Below, in pieces: positions 36,284 through 49,381 of a stretch of 64,000 nucleotides of DNA. A model generated the notes under the pieces. It saw nothing but the letters and a program-made list of their open reading frames with translations. It did no database searches and was not told the DNA's origin. The translations under genes were made by a program, and so were the position numbers. The first letter of the stretch is position 1. Every line of letters begins with the position of its first letter. Source of the DNA: Stratiolaelaps scimitus (lineage: Eukaryota; Arthropoda; Arachnida; Mesostigmata; Laelapidae). The stretch is from positions 2,728,001-2,792,000 of the forward strand of contig JABWDB010000035.1 in assembly GCA_019614645.1 (NCBI GenBank), written 5' to 3'.

Positions 36284-38310
36284 GATCAAATGGTGCTACC
36301 GAAACTCTAGTGTGCGGACAACGGCACTTTGCAACAACGACGAGAACATGGGCCCCACCACTTCGGTGGACGTGACAATCTTACTTTGTTTCGTACTTCC
36401 GCAGCACCACTCTTTCTCTCCGGGTAGCAATAAATGTATTACGTAATAATTCTTATGTTCACGAATTTCTGCATGTCCGTCGAAATACCGAAAGCCCAGC
36501 CCGTTTAGCACTTAGCTGACGCTTGCCACGCCCTCCGTACGCGTTCCAGGAAGCCATTTGAATCACTAATTCATCGCGAGACAACCATCTGCTCATATAG
36601 CATAGCATTTTTCCGGACCCCGGTCAGCCGCGTCCCAAGTCGTCGAGCTCTGTTGACGATCTCACGAAGCTCCGAGCTGTTCGCCATACGATTTCTACTA
36701 CTAACCGCTTGAACGCATAAACGCATCCATCTCGGGTCCATCGATGATCTCTGTCGCGTTAGCCGGCTGTCCTGTACCATTGGCCACAGGCCACGTTATG
36801 TCACGTTCCACGTGCAGCTATTTGATGTCTGGCACGTAACAAATTCCCACCAGTTCAATGGCATTAGATTTTTTTTTCCTCGTCTGACACTATATTATTA
36901 CGTAAATGCCGCTTACATTATATGATCTCTCGTCAACCCCGTCTCTCGTTCGGTCCCGATAATTGGCAGGGTCTGCCGTTGCCCGTTAACGAGTCAAACG
37001 ACAACTGGTATGACAAAAAAAAACGAGCAAGCAGCTTCAAGCCAGCCAATGTAACTAGGCATCATCGACAACTCGACTCAGACGTAACCCATAGAGAATG
37101 AATGACGCCGCATCCGTGTGCGTGTGCGCGTGTGTGTGTGAATATTCTATCGTTAACTGTCGCCATTTGATTCGCCTCCAGCGGCAATGTCACCGTCAGC
37201 ATTAGCCGATCCTGCGGTTTCGGCTGTTGTTATAACACTTTGTTATCATACAGATTATGAATTATAACTAATATTACTTTTCCATTTTGTGCTAAGTGTC
37301 ACGGGTCACGGTAAACGAGCTCGTAAGATAACACCCATCGCTTGCATCAACAGCATCAGCTAGCTAGCTAGCCAGACAGACCGGCCGATCGAGGTGGACG
37401 TTTTGTACACGAATGGACGCTGTGTACACATACATGGCCGAATTACACCAACGTGAAGAGCGGGGAGCTCCAGGGGTTTGCACGCTTTGCACTATGATAT
37501 CATTCTGCTCTAGTATTGTCGGATCATTTCGGCGCTAACGATGAGGTCTGTTGTCTTGTTTTGTGTTTGCTCGCTTTGATTGCAGGTAAATAAGCGGATA
37601 GATAAGCGTATGGATGAATAAGGGAATAATCGATGGAACACCATCACGAGCATCACGCACTTGCTCGATTAAAGAACAGACAGCCATTCGATAAGTGGAT
37701 GTAAGTGTCCGCTGAATGTGGACGATTTCGACTCGGTAGTTCTGCAACCTTCAGTTGTGCCAGTGTCTCTGTGGCGCGTCAATCCTCTCTCCCTTAAACG
37801 TTGCTACGCTGTCCATACAACATTGAGGAAGTTCGATCAGTTTCTTCCACTTAGAAGCACTGCATTTTGATGTATTGTATTGTAGCCCATTGATAGATCT
37901 TTCCTCGGTTGTGGTCACGACGCTTTTCTAGCGCCTCGTAGGGACAACAGCAGGACTGAGGCTTCGCGATCTTTTTGTCGCGATAATTACTGCCATCACT
38001 GCCCCTCTCGGTACAACGAGTGACCGCGCTCGTGCGGTCGCGTCCCAGCGGATTCTTGCGTTTCGCCGAATCATTGTAGACAGCATAACTAGCTAGGTCG
38101 CAGACACTTACCGTTGTATGCGTCTTGTCTAAGCCAGGCGCTCGTTTGGTTGTTTCGCTTTTTTTCTTTTCTCTCAGCTTTCTTTCTTCATGGGACAATT
38201 TAAATGAAATACCTGTTTTTGGCATTCACCCGTATTTGAAATCATCGATCACGAATCGGAAGATTGACCCCCTGCTACAGCTGGATACTGAAAACTAAAC
38301 TTTTTCGTTG

Positions 38311-38347
38311 CACCGTTGCACATTTACATTTAGGGGTGTCGGTCTTA
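38311..38347 (+). repeat. Internal fragment of type I SINE
   Basis: A 37-bp stretch (CACCGTTGCACATTT, then ACATTTAGGGG and GGTCTTA) matches the central part of the SINE at 38.7 kb in the opposite orientation, with a few substitutions and a short gap. No head, tail or flanking duplication is visible. Confidence 0.5.
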
Positions 38348-38713
38348 CAGCTGTATACTATTATACAATACAAGGTACGACGATCTCTGTGGATCGAGTC
38401 AAGAAGTGGCCATTCAGTGACGGCACGGGGAATCTCGCATCCTAGTATAATAACGGCAGTAAAAGTGGTGAAAAATGGCATTACTCTTATAATAATAACT
38501 GTCGTAGGTGCCGAACAATGATTCGAAATACGATCTAGACGGACACCATTTATGATTACCATAAGTTAGACTTTTATTTATCATCTGTATATTGTACCTA
38601 TACATCGTAAGCATAGAATGTGCAGAAATGCTCATTTGCTAGTGACTGTGAACACAGTAAATCATGGTCGTTTAATACCATAGACGGTGACAATATCCCG
38701 TCACTATCAACTA

Positions 38714-38948
38714 TAATAAAATACATTTTCCGGGCTGACTCACAGCCAACATTTAACAATGCCCACGATACGACGATGCTTTCGGCATAAGGCTTCAATA
38801 AACCAATAAACCTTTACCTTTACCTTTTACCTTTAAGACGGACCCCTTTTAAATGCAAATGTCCAACGGTGGGGATCGAACCTGCGCACTTACGTGTTTC
38901 CTCCGATTGCAAGACGCGCACGAATGCACCACGCCATCAAAGGGCTCG
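38714..38948 (-). mobile_element. tRNA-derived SINE, full-length copy (type I)
   Basis: Read on the minus strand, this 235-bp element starts with a tRNA-like head. The A box is TGGCGTGGTGC (38926-38936) and the B box is a perfect GGTTCGATCCC (38872-38882), together forming an internal Pol III promoter. The body includes a GGTAAA-type run at about 38,805-38,835. The 3' end is a hairpin (GGCTG-TGAGT-CAGCC, 38733-38747), then CGG and an A-rich tail. The 11-bp sequence ACTATCAACTA flanks both sides (38703-38713 and 38949-38959), a convincing target-site duplication from LINE-type retroposition. Related copies lie at 22.63 and 62.72 kb, and a fragment at 38.31 kb. Like other SINEs it has no protein and depends on a partner LINE. 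Confidence 0.85.
38872..38936 (-). promoter_or_regulatory. Internal Pol III promoter (A and B boxes) of SINE
   Basis: On the minus strand TGGCGTGGTGC is followed, with typical tRNA spacing, by GGTTCGATCCC. The B box matches the consensus exactly and the A box nearly so. Confidence 0.75.
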
Positions 38949-38959
38949 ACTATCAACTA

Positions 38960-41900
38960 CAGATTAACAGAAGTGTACATAAACTCATAGAGGTAAACTA
39001 CGATTAACAGCCGGATTTTCATGCTGTCGTGGGATAAGGAATATATAATTTGCGTAGTTTGCTTGGCTCTGGGTGTGTTCAGCAGTCGATGTTCTATCTA
39101 CTAATCACTTTAGCAATTAGCTAAACTAGGATAAATCTAAAGCGCACTGTCTAAGATAATGCATTATATTAGCCGATTGCCAGTTTTCATAAATTCGGGG
39201 AATATTTAGGGCTACGTGGGCCTTTGCCTTTTCGGAGGACGGTTTGGGGGACGATTTAGATTTAGCTCATTAAACCGTACCTCTCACGATCACTTTGCAT
39301 GTTAGCAACCTCCATTGCGTTCGCTATTGCGTTTGACCAGATGCATCCACCGATGGATGCGCAGTAATTTGACATGTTGCACTTTCCCTTGCTAATGAAC
39401 ACAAATAGTCGTATATCTATGTCGTTTAACTTATACGGGGGTTTCATAGAATATTTCAACGTGCTTGACCTGGCGTATCGGTCATGCGATATATCATTTC
39501 TAACCCATGCGATGAGCAAGCCATCCTTCTTAGGGGTTCTAGCTCAGGTCCTTGATTGCAGAACCTTGATAATTTTACAACAGGGTAGTGAATTACCCAT
39601 GCTTCCTGCCGACAGTTGAACCTGTCTTGTGGTGAACTTTGATTGGCCCTCGAGTGAACTTCCGTCGCTCGTCTCACGTGTTAAACGGGCCAGAAATCGA
39701 AGCAACAGAACTAGGCGGGGCATACTGAGAAACAACGACGACGATATGGAGCTACCATGCAGGGAGCGATCTTAGAGAGGATTGATTGCTTAACGCTCCG
39801 TGGTATCATGGAGACCGGCGAAGATCGAGGTGATGACCGTGGTGAAACGGATAGATGTTGATCACGCAGGCGTTGAGGGGCTATTCCACTTGAGGTCGTA
39901 GATAGCGCTTCTATTTTATACGACACGGGTATCTTTGACGGTACTTTCCCGATTGAACATAGCCATCGACGCCAGCTACTCTTGCCGATACGACGGTAGA
40001 CGCTCGTTTGCGTTCAGCAATACGGGAGAAAAGTTCGGCGACTTTCGAAAAGGCGTCGCCAGCCGCAGCAACAACAAGCGTACAAAATATCGAGGTTGCA
40101 TGCTGCAAAAAAGTATACCCCATAGATGGCAGAAGCCATCCCTCTCAGACGCAAACACCCCCCGATCGTGGAGAAACCTGACAATGTTATTCGTTCTGCT
40201 GTTTGCGTTCGCTTCGACCGAATCCCTCTATTTCCCATGCCCTTCGCCAACGGTCGGTTCTCGAAACGGTGTGAGTACTCTCTTGATGTACTCTCTCGAA
40301 GCCGACGTTGAGCGCTTGCATTGTGAATTTCGGGGCACGCCATGAAAGTCAAACTCTGAAGTTTAATGGATTACCGTGGGTACGGAAGAGGAGGTGGTTG
40401 CATCGTGGATTGCATTAACTACCCTAATATTATGATAGATAGAGTAGGCGGTCTGTGCAAAAAGTGTGTGTACATATCTCTTCGAATTCACCTGCGTTCC
40501 CTGTAGCACATTGCCTTCGCAGCGCTCCTGCTGTACGTAGGAGCGCTCTCGGAGGAACATATATATATATATATGTTTTTTTTGGAACGTGAGGTAACGC
40601 TAACATAGATGTGGTCACCACCCGTTGCCTGTGGAGCAATCTTTGTAGGTGTGATTTGGCTGGGCCCTTTCGACAAAGGTGAAATTCGCAATTTTACGAA
40701 ATTCTTTTCAAGAGTTCGACCCGTGTATGTTTCTGGGGGGACAAGGGGACACCAGGCCTTGTTTGGCAGCCTGTTGGAATTAGTAAGCCTAACGAAGCTG
40801 AACATGTCCTCCACTCACCGTCGCAAGTATGTACTCGTCGTGCGTATCATCGCAAGCACAAAATGCAGCATAATTGAATGTCGAAAAACTCGCTCTCCGT
40901 TGGTTATTTGCGGGTATTTCGCAATGCACAATTTTGCTTCATTTTTAAACTCGTGATATCGGATACGGGATGATGGGTACTAAGTATGATGTGCCCCCAC
41001 TGAGCTCGACCTTGTGAGAAGAAGATTTTCGGTGGGATCTTGTTGCTGTTGCTGCGGCTGTCCAATAAGATAAAAGCTGGTGTTAAGGGTTTTGCACAGG
41101 GATGATTGAACGTTCGACATCTCCTGTTGCCGTACAACGGACAGCGTTCACACTCCGATACATTACCCACGGCCATTGTATGTGCGTCTCGAGACATCCA
41201 ACCCGTTATTAGCCCGAGACGTCTCCCGAATCCGGGACGTCTTCACCCGTTCTACCTCCAGGCAGGAAGTCAACAACGGGCCCATTGACAAGCACTAATT
41301 AGATGGAGTATGAAGTGTATAATTTAATCATCGCGTATGTCTAGGTCACTATGCTTTTCAGTGATCACTGATGTTAATTATTGGAAAAAGGCGAAATTGT
41401 AAAACTCAAGGCCACCGCTTGCGAAGGCTTAACTCATAAGCTTGCTTATCCTGTCGTGCCACTTTATGTTGACATAATGATAGCCGCTATTTTACTGGAG
41501 CTCGTTTGATGGACTGGAGTTCGTTTCGTGATTTTTTTATAAGTCTATAATGTTTCCTATAATATTACTTAGATTACTTAGTCTTAGATACTAGGTCTAA
41601 GGTACTTAGATTATTTATTAAATAGATACCAGGTCCAGACTCAACTGATTGTATGTTGACATAAATATACGATTTTGTGCGCTTTACTCAACTCGGTGGA
41701 CATTAAGCACTCAGCATTACCTACTATCTTGACTCCTAGAGTGACGTGGTCTCCAGTTTCACCTGTATCTCGTGACCATTTATGCCTAATCTTTCAACGA
41801 GTGGTGTCTTCCTGTAAAAAAATCTTCGGCGGCGAATTTTGCCGTTTCATTCCTCCGGGCAGTTCTTCGTTGAGTATCGCCTACCGTAGACGATAGGTTC

Positions 41901-42230
41901 AATTTCACTATTGATGTGGATTTGCTTACGCCTAGGTGAACAGGTTTCGCGCCCAATTGATATTCGACGACCTTGACGTGATAGGTCCAAACCCACCTTC
42001 ACTCCATGGTTTCCCCCGACGCTCGGCAGATGTTTACAGCGAAACTGAACAGCCATCTCTGTCCCTGTCCGGGTCCTACTTCGTGCCTCGTTGCTTTGTC
42101 GAGTGGCATCGCCAGAACTACGCAAGATGTCTGCAGCATTCGGTTAGCGGGTCAGAGTGGGGACCCGACGAGCCATAACGTGTCGAGCGTGTGTAAGCTG
42201 TCTGGATATGGGGAGGCTCTCTGGGGTTAG
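38960..42230. other. No gene seen
   Basis: 40,000-40,345 is open on both strands (136 and 112 codons), which argues against either being real. 41,550-41,635 has several ACTTAGATTA and TACTTAG words and a CTTAGA/TCTAAG inverted pair. Confidence 0.6.
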
Positions 42231-42780
42231 AAATACCCCGGGGTACCCTACGTATCGGTCGGCCGAACAGCCCTGAACGGCAGGATCCGAGCGGGTGAGC
42301 TCCCGTGGGGGGCGGGGGGGCCGGGGTCTGCACCTTTCTCCTCGCCTCCTGGGATCGCTCCGCGTGGCCGCCCACGCAGTTGCTCGCTTGAGCAGCCGCT
42401 GCCGTTCGCGCCGCCGGAGCGGCCAGCGACGACGGCGTGTGCAGCGACAGCCACTGGAACGGCTGCTACACGAAGCTGCAACAAAGAGCAGTGGAACCAC
42501 ATGTAGCTAGCGCTGTTTCGTTTGCCTCGGGATTTCTTTCGTCGACGTCTGACTGACTATAGTCGTTCTTCGTCCGTCTGTGTTTGTTGTTGATTCGTGT
42601 ATTGGAGCCCGTTGCGAAGGTGGGCGGCAAGGGGGAAACGCTGGGGGCAGCGGGGGGGGGGGGGTCGGGCTGGCGAAGGAAGAACTCGCTTCTGATCATC
42701 GGCATTAGCAACCACGACAGCCCCACATCCAGTCCGCTGAAGCGACGATGGCCGCTCTGCTTCTCGATGGCCAACACGAG

Positions 42781-42813
<33 letters not shown>

Positions 42814-44040
42814 GAACATCATCAACGAACGCAGCGAGCATTGCGAACCACCGACCAACCGGCGGCGAGGTAGCGGCCAGTGTGAACTGCCGCGGCTACT
42901 GTGACGGCGAGCGCCGAAACAGCGAACGTCAACAGCGACAACGACGACAACGCCACGAACAACAACAGCAACAGGAGTAGAAAGAAAGAACAAGGGTAAC
43001 TCAAGTTACCCACCCGCTCCGTAGCAGCGTTCTGTCTGCGGCGCTCCAGTATCAGCTCGAGTTCCAGTCTAGCATCAGCAACAGCAGCAGTGCAGTGACT
43101 GGAATTGACTGGGCTCCTCGTGGGGTAGAAGAGCTCTGGCGGTGATAGTGGCTGCGGCGGTTGGCGGCCAGGCGTCAGCTGCGGCCGAGGCCGGATCGTG
43201 CAGGCAGGGAGACTCACTGTCCGGGAGGCAAGTCGAAGCAGGTTGTTACCAGCAGCACACTTGTGGCAGTAGAAACGGCATCGGCGGCGGCGGCGGCTGC
43301 AGCGTTGCCTTGTGCTGCCGTACTAGCAAAGGCCGAAGTGGCAGTAGCTGGCTATTGGAGGGTTTGTCAGCCATGTAGGTGGTAGACATACAGAGCAACA
43401 GAGGGATAGACCGTGCCATGGACGGGCTGGGTGTCTTGTCCGTCGTCGGCTGACTGCTGACTGACTGTGCGGAGATGTGTTGACTTAGTGACTCACTGAC
43501 TCAGTTGCGCGGCGCCGATTTGTGCCAGCTACCTAAAGCTCTTAGCGGAGCGATCACCGACCGTCTGAAGGCAGCGTCGCTGCGCTGACGCTGGCGTTGC
43601 CGGGGCTGGCGGCGGCGGCGACGACGGCGGCGGTGGCGGCGCGGCGGGTTGTTTGTTCCATGCAACTTACTACAACTACACAACTACAACTAACAAGCAC
43701 TAGTATCCCTGCTATTGCCACTAGTGCTACCACTACTGCTGCCGCCAGAACTACCACAAACAAGAACCGCCACAACTGCGAAGATAACAATCATCACAGC
43801 GACACGGCGAAGACGACGGCAGAACGGAGAGCACTGGAGCCGTTTGAGCAGACGAACAACAAGACAGTGGACCGACCATCCTGGTCGTTCGGCACCAGCA
43901 GCAGTAGCTGCAAGCCGATGTCTACAGTAGCCTGCTTTGCCAGGCTACTCCCATTGATCCGACCGTCAAAGGCCGCAACGCGCTTCAGCCGGCAACAGCT
44001 GTTGGCTGATGCGGCGGCTGGCTAAGCGCAACCTCGAGCG
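42231..44040. other. GC-, CpG- and triplet-rich block, coding status unclear
   Basis: Strongly CpG-rich, with (CAG)n, GGC/GCG triplets (43,275-43,300, 43,606-43,645) and G runs (42,306-42,327, 42,631-42,664). ORFs are open in several frames: 42,466-42,993 minus (175 codons, with a poly-Leu run from CAG), 42,822-43,217 minus, 43,597-44,025 plus (142 codons, Thr-rich). No family is recognised, and splice-flanked exons cannot be told from repeat artefacts. Confidence 0.4.
42784..42811. repeat. (CAG)n microsatellite
   Basis: Nine CAG/AGC units inside a GC-rich block. It encodes poly-Ser, poly-Ala or poly-Leu depending on frame. Confidence 0.9.
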
Positions 44041-47000
44041 TTCTCAGGCCTCTGCTGTACTCAAGTTACCTGGAATAGTGTCAACTTTCATCGGCAATTC
44101 CATCGGCGACAAGGGCTGTTACGGAAGAGAGAGAGAGAGCGAGAGCGGATATCGGCGGCTCTTTTAATAGGCAACAGGTTTAGCCAGCGCATTGGTCGTT
44201 CGTCTTGTTTGTTTGTTTGTTTCTACGGTTGTTTGCTGCGGTGTTAGTTTGCCCGTGAATATTGTCGAGTCGAGGTGACATCGTGTGGAAGCAAATGGAG
44301 GAAACATCTCTGGCCATTTCGTAGAGCGTCGTCGAGTGCGTAGCGCTCCTCGGGCTGAGGAGTCCTACAAAGTGCTTGTCCATACAAGGTCGCATATACG
44401 ATGGAGTATAGTGTAGTGTGCAGTTTGTGTAAAGTGATGTGAGAGAGTGATCTATACTTTTTGAAAAATGTTGTGTTCACCCCGAATTAGATAAATGACT
44501 GGAAGTGATATTGTGTGGTTATTCGACGCCAATCTTACACCACATTGATGAGAGTGGATAGAAACGACAATCGGGGGTCGGCTCGATGACTAACGAACGC
44601 CTGTGTAAACATAGCATGCGACTGTAACGCCGTCGAAAAGTTGTCACGGACATTGGCGTCTGGATGCATAATTGCGTGCTGTACGGGTGGTGTGTGATTG
44701 TTTTGGGGAGACCAAGAACACGTCTTCGATGAAATCGTTCAATGCACTCATACTACAATAGACCTATTACCTATGATTGGATAAGGAGTTAAATACTTCG
44801 GTTGTGCAGGAACTAGAGCGTTTGCTGGTCAACATGCGCAATCCGGTGGATCTCATTGTGGATAACAGATGACCAGCACATGGTAAGCATGGAAGCTCCT
44901 AATGACCCAATAAGCCACCTTTTCCTGTAATGCTTCCATTCGCTTCTATCGGATGAACTCTTCGTGTTATCGTCATCGCTTCTCGATTCGGAGATACATC
45001 TCTGTTTGTTCGTAATCAGAAAGCAAGGATCTTGTACCGTCTAAAAAAATGTACCAGCAGAAAATGCAACTCTCATTGATCATTGAGTGTTACTCTTTCA
45101 GCGCAATTTTTGAATTTTGTTCCGTCACTTAAATGTAAATCTTGGTAGGGATTTCTACCGTATTCTCATTCGAGTTAGTAGCTCTTTCAGGCAACAGTCA
45201 TAAAACAGGTTCGCCCATAGTGGAGATTGGAGTGAGCTTTTGGGGCTACCACGACACCAACAATGACCAAACAAATGAGGTCCGAAATTCATTGCAACTG
45301 TCAACGACAAACAAAAATCTCGAGCATGAGAAACCGAGTATGCTCCATAGCTTGACCGATATCGAAGCTCGTGTCGCTTTGAACATCGTCGTTCAAGATC
45401 AGCACAGGCGCAATCTGCCGATTATTGCCAAACTAGCCTAGACGCCATAATACTGTCTGATCGCAGTGGGAGTAGAAGCCATCGGAGCTGCTCCACAGCC
45501 TGAGCCGTGTGTGCGCTTGCGTTAGCTCGTCAGGGATCATCGCAAATTTTGCGGATGCGCGAAGCTGCGCAGCGGTCCACACCAACCACGAGCCTGAGCC
45601 CCTTATAGTGGCGCTGACATGCCGAACAGGAGGAGCAGCAGCCGCCGCCGCCGCCTCCGCCTGGCCAACAGCAGCAGCAGCATCACCTTATGGGCTCGTT
45701 CGAATCGCGCCACTGTGGAACGACTCGGTGAGAGATTTCGACATGACGTCGTCGACGGCCGCGGTTGCCTCAGGCATTGGTCGGTCAGTGGGTGGATGCC
45801 TACGTCGACGGTAGCGTGAACTCGCTACTACCGTTGTAGTAGCCAGCTCAAGCGAGCACCGGCTGGAATCGCCGGCAGCAACTCGTGCTCTGCTTGGCAA
45901 ATCAGCGACTCGTGAGGAGGGACTGGTGATTGCTGGTCGTCGCCGTCGTCGTCGTCAACAGCAATAATCCAGCAAGGAGCGAACGACGGAGCGCAGCTGG
46001 GGCCATAACTGCTGACAGAGGACGTCGAAGACGAGGCAATTTAAAACGTGTCAGAAATTCGGTTCATCCAACTTGAGCTGGTGGGAGATTTGTATAATGA
46101 GATATGATAATTAACTGAAGAGATAATGTTCCCGAAGGTTCCTGCCATTATCAAAGTTTGACAAAAGCATCTCTAGGTCTCGAATACTATAGTGAATACA
46201 CCTGTCATAAACTGAGAATCATGTTCAAACACTCTCTCTCTCGCTGCTCTCCTTCCTCGTGATCTCATTCTGTCACCGCTGCGAGATCAAATTTGGACTT
46301 TTCGAACATCTGTCGAACGGCGTGACACTGAACAACACGTCAACGTGTATGAAGACTTGAAGTGGGCAACGTTGTTGACACAATTCTAGCTTGCATTCAA
46401 ATTAAAGTGTGCATTATATATACCACGTCTCATGATACGTCCGTGATAACAATCCGGACCGTGAATCGAGCATGAGCGCAGCTCACAGTAGTTGGCCGTA
46501 TCTCTTTCACTGACTATCCGATTTCGTACCGCAGATAGTGGCAACCTGGGATGATGTCGGATCATCAAAGTTTGCCAGATACACCATTCACTATAGACAT
46601 ATATTATAATCGCTATTCTTTGCTAGCCAATTCCTAAACGAGAGTCGCTCCAGCCGGCTATCTTGAAGATGCCGGTACAGCTGGCTCTTCCTGAGCTACA
46701 TGCTTGGCTCGTATCGCGCAGAGTCATGCGAGGTAGTGAAGGTTAAAAAAGTTGAAACTTTTTCTTTCGCTCCGCATTCTATTGCCCAGGTGCATGTGCC
46801 AATATGGCCAAGATGAGGGAAGCATGAATTCAGGGACGCCAATGTAACGTTTGTCAGCCAAATATCAGAGGTACACACGCGCACACACAGACAGAAGGAG
46901 ATGGGCACACATCCACATCGGAAAGTAAACACGAAGCACACAGAGTTAATAATCGTTCGTTCATTTCTAATGCGCGCGCTTTGCCCGGCCGCAATTGATT

Positions 47001-47368
47001 GTTTGTCTAGATGGAAAATCGTCGACGGTCTGGCGACGACGGTCTAATCCACGTGTGGCAAGCGGATGCCCAATTCATAACTCGTGGCCGTGCATGCCAC
47101 TGCTCTTCTCCATAGGTCGCGATGTTGTTTTGCCGTCTTGCTCGCAGATATCGCGTTCGTTCGTCCGTTCGGTGTTGCCATGGTAGATGATCCCGTCACC
47201 GGTTGAGTCTATGCGAACCGCTAAGTCAAAGAAGTTAGCTGTGGCCCAAGTCAGCCGCAGTCGAACGAAGCGATCTCACATGAGCGGCCTCCTCATCGTT
47301 GCGTCGACCGCCGTCACTTCACTCGGGCTTGCTTGCAGGCGCTGGCAACTGGGTGGCACGTCCTATAT

Positions 47369-47372
<4 letters not shown>
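44041..47372. other. No gene seen
   Basis: Short ORFs only. 45,500-45,900 is CpG-rich with GCC and CAG triplets (45,642-45,685). (GA)n at 44,127-44,141 and (CT)n at 46,231-46,243. Confidence 0.6.

Positions 47373-47414
<42 letters not shown>
47373..47414. repeat. (TA)n microsatellite with CA start
   Basis: TATACACACA passes into more than 30 bp of pure TA. Confidence 0.9.
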
Positions 47415-47416
<2 letters not shown>

Positions 47417-49287
47417 GTATTTGCTTTGCGGTTGTACAGTTTGCAGTGAGGCTAGCAACAGCAGGAAGGGGAATTGCCCTCATCGTCCGTCCGAGGGATG
47501 CCTGCTCATCTTATTCTTCTTGTTGCCTTACAATTATCAACTTGCCTTTCTCGTTCGCTAATGACTGGCTGCCTGCCTGCCTGCCTGCTCGCCTCCCGGC
47601 TTGCTTTACTCTGTGTCAGTAGCGATGCGGATTAATCTTCCGATTGCTGCTGCTGACCTGGCTGCTGCTGCGCGAGGTTATGGCACTGACCACTGCTCTA
47701 TCGCCAAGATCGGATCGTTTACCTATAGCCTGGCGTAGGCCTCTACAGCTGTGGACCGCTGTTAGTTCACTGGTGCCTGTGATGCTGTTACAGGCCAACC
47801 AGGCAGCATGGCCTCCCGCAATCGATCACCTCCTGACCACCAATTCCATATGTACCTTGTGCATACAGCCAAGGCTGCCTCGACTTCGCCTCCGCTCGTC
47901 TGGCTTCTGTCTCGACCGCAGTCCTTGCCTCCTCGATGGAGCCAAACGGTGAAGCAGGATCGTCCCGTGGATATGGATACAATCGGACACGAATGAGCGT
48001 TTAGCGTTTGGTCCATCTATGAACCGCAAACGAACGAGACCCGGCACGAATTCGACAGCCATTTCTGCAATGATCCGCTCCGTTCCGCGCTGCCTTCGAC
48101 GGACGCAACCACTCAGATTGGTATCACACGAGAGGCATCGATTATGAGTTATTGGCCTTCCTACCATCAGATGCCCACCTGTCATTCACTCTTTAATATG
48201 TGAATACTCTCATTCTGATGAACAACTATGTGAGCGTCATACAAAAGAGAACCAATCGTTGAACTTTTCCCTACCGTTGTTGCTATCCTTCTACTAGCGT
48301 ACAACAACTTGTACTTCTCGTGTACAATCAAAGAAAATGTAATCTAAGGCTTCTATAAAAATAAGTGGCCTAGACCAGCAATGCCTCCGTGTCTTATACC
48401 TTCGGCACGGTACCGCAGGTGAATCCTCGCCGTGAACCTCGTCGTCAGCCAGAGATGCGACCCTTTACAGTTCGATGTCCAACATTACACGTATGTTGCA
48501 TATTGTATCGTCTGCCGTCCCTGCTGCTTCTGTTTTACATCATACCGTAACCAATAACAACAATGCGTGTGCACAGTAAGCCGCCACAGGCAAGAACATA
48601 TATATCCGTTAGCTTTATTTTGATAAATGACAACACTCTGATCAGTGTTGCAGCTTCCTTGACGCTTTCGCGGATAAGGACCAACAACAACACCATCATC
48701 ATCATGTGACAGGACAAAGGTTTCAAGCTGAAATAAGTCACCAACATACTGACGATCGAACGTGTGCGCGAACAAAGGGATCCACAATGAATATGAAGCA
48801 CCGTGTGTCTTGGGTTATTATACCTATGTGGGCTATGCGGTCTTCCACTGGGCGACTAAAATAGCAAACCGCTTGTTTATAAATACCCACCACTCGTTTT
48901 AACCCGTTCCTGTGAGCGGCACATATATGTCAGGCACCACTGAGTCTATTTCTACATGATATGTATAGACTGACAGGATCTATTCAGTGTCCATATACAT
49001 CGTTTCATTGCGGAGTTTCATCATTTTATCGTTTCTACGAGGCGAGCGAATGTCGAGAATCTAAATGCTCAACTAGTGGGAGCCTGCGCCGCTATCATTG
49101 GGTGGCCATTCGACAGCGTTAGAAGAAAAGTGGTTTGGTTCAGGCCATCAGTTGCTATCTGCCGTCGTGACTGGCACACACTGATGGCATAGTCGAGGGT
49201 AGCCCCCCTGAAGACGAACGCCCTCCTCGTTGTTGCGCTTGACAGCGAGAGCGATTAAATCATATGAGATTTAATCAACTCGCATTC

Positions 49288-49294
<7 letters not shown>

Positions 49295-49333
<39 letters not shown>

Positions 49334-49381
49334 CTTGTCCGTTTGCACTTCCATTATGTTGCTGCTGCTGCTGCTGCTGCT
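49295..49381. repeat. (TA)n followed by (GCT)n
   Basis: TA tract at 49295-49332, then seven or more GCT units at 49359-49381. The Leu-rich ORF across it is a repeat artefact. Confidence 0.9.

Larger units (their letters stand above)
30071..38310. other. No gene seen
   Basis: ORFs up to 135 codons (33,743-34,150 minus) without recognisable features. A degenerate GAAGTTAC/GAAGTAAT repeat lies around 30,485-30,585, and GCT/GTT triplets at 35,100-35,121 and 35,953-35,975. An isolated TGACGTCA palindrome occurs at 36,098-36,105. Confidence 0.6.

Noticed and set aside
39935..40352. Overlapping 136- and 112-codon ORFs as genes
   Set aside because: Both strands open over the same stretch, no motif, no supporting signals.
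42466..42993. 175-codon minus-strand ORF with Leu run resembling a signal peptide
   Set aside because: The hydrophobic run is the complement of a (CAG)n microsatellite, and other frames are equally open.
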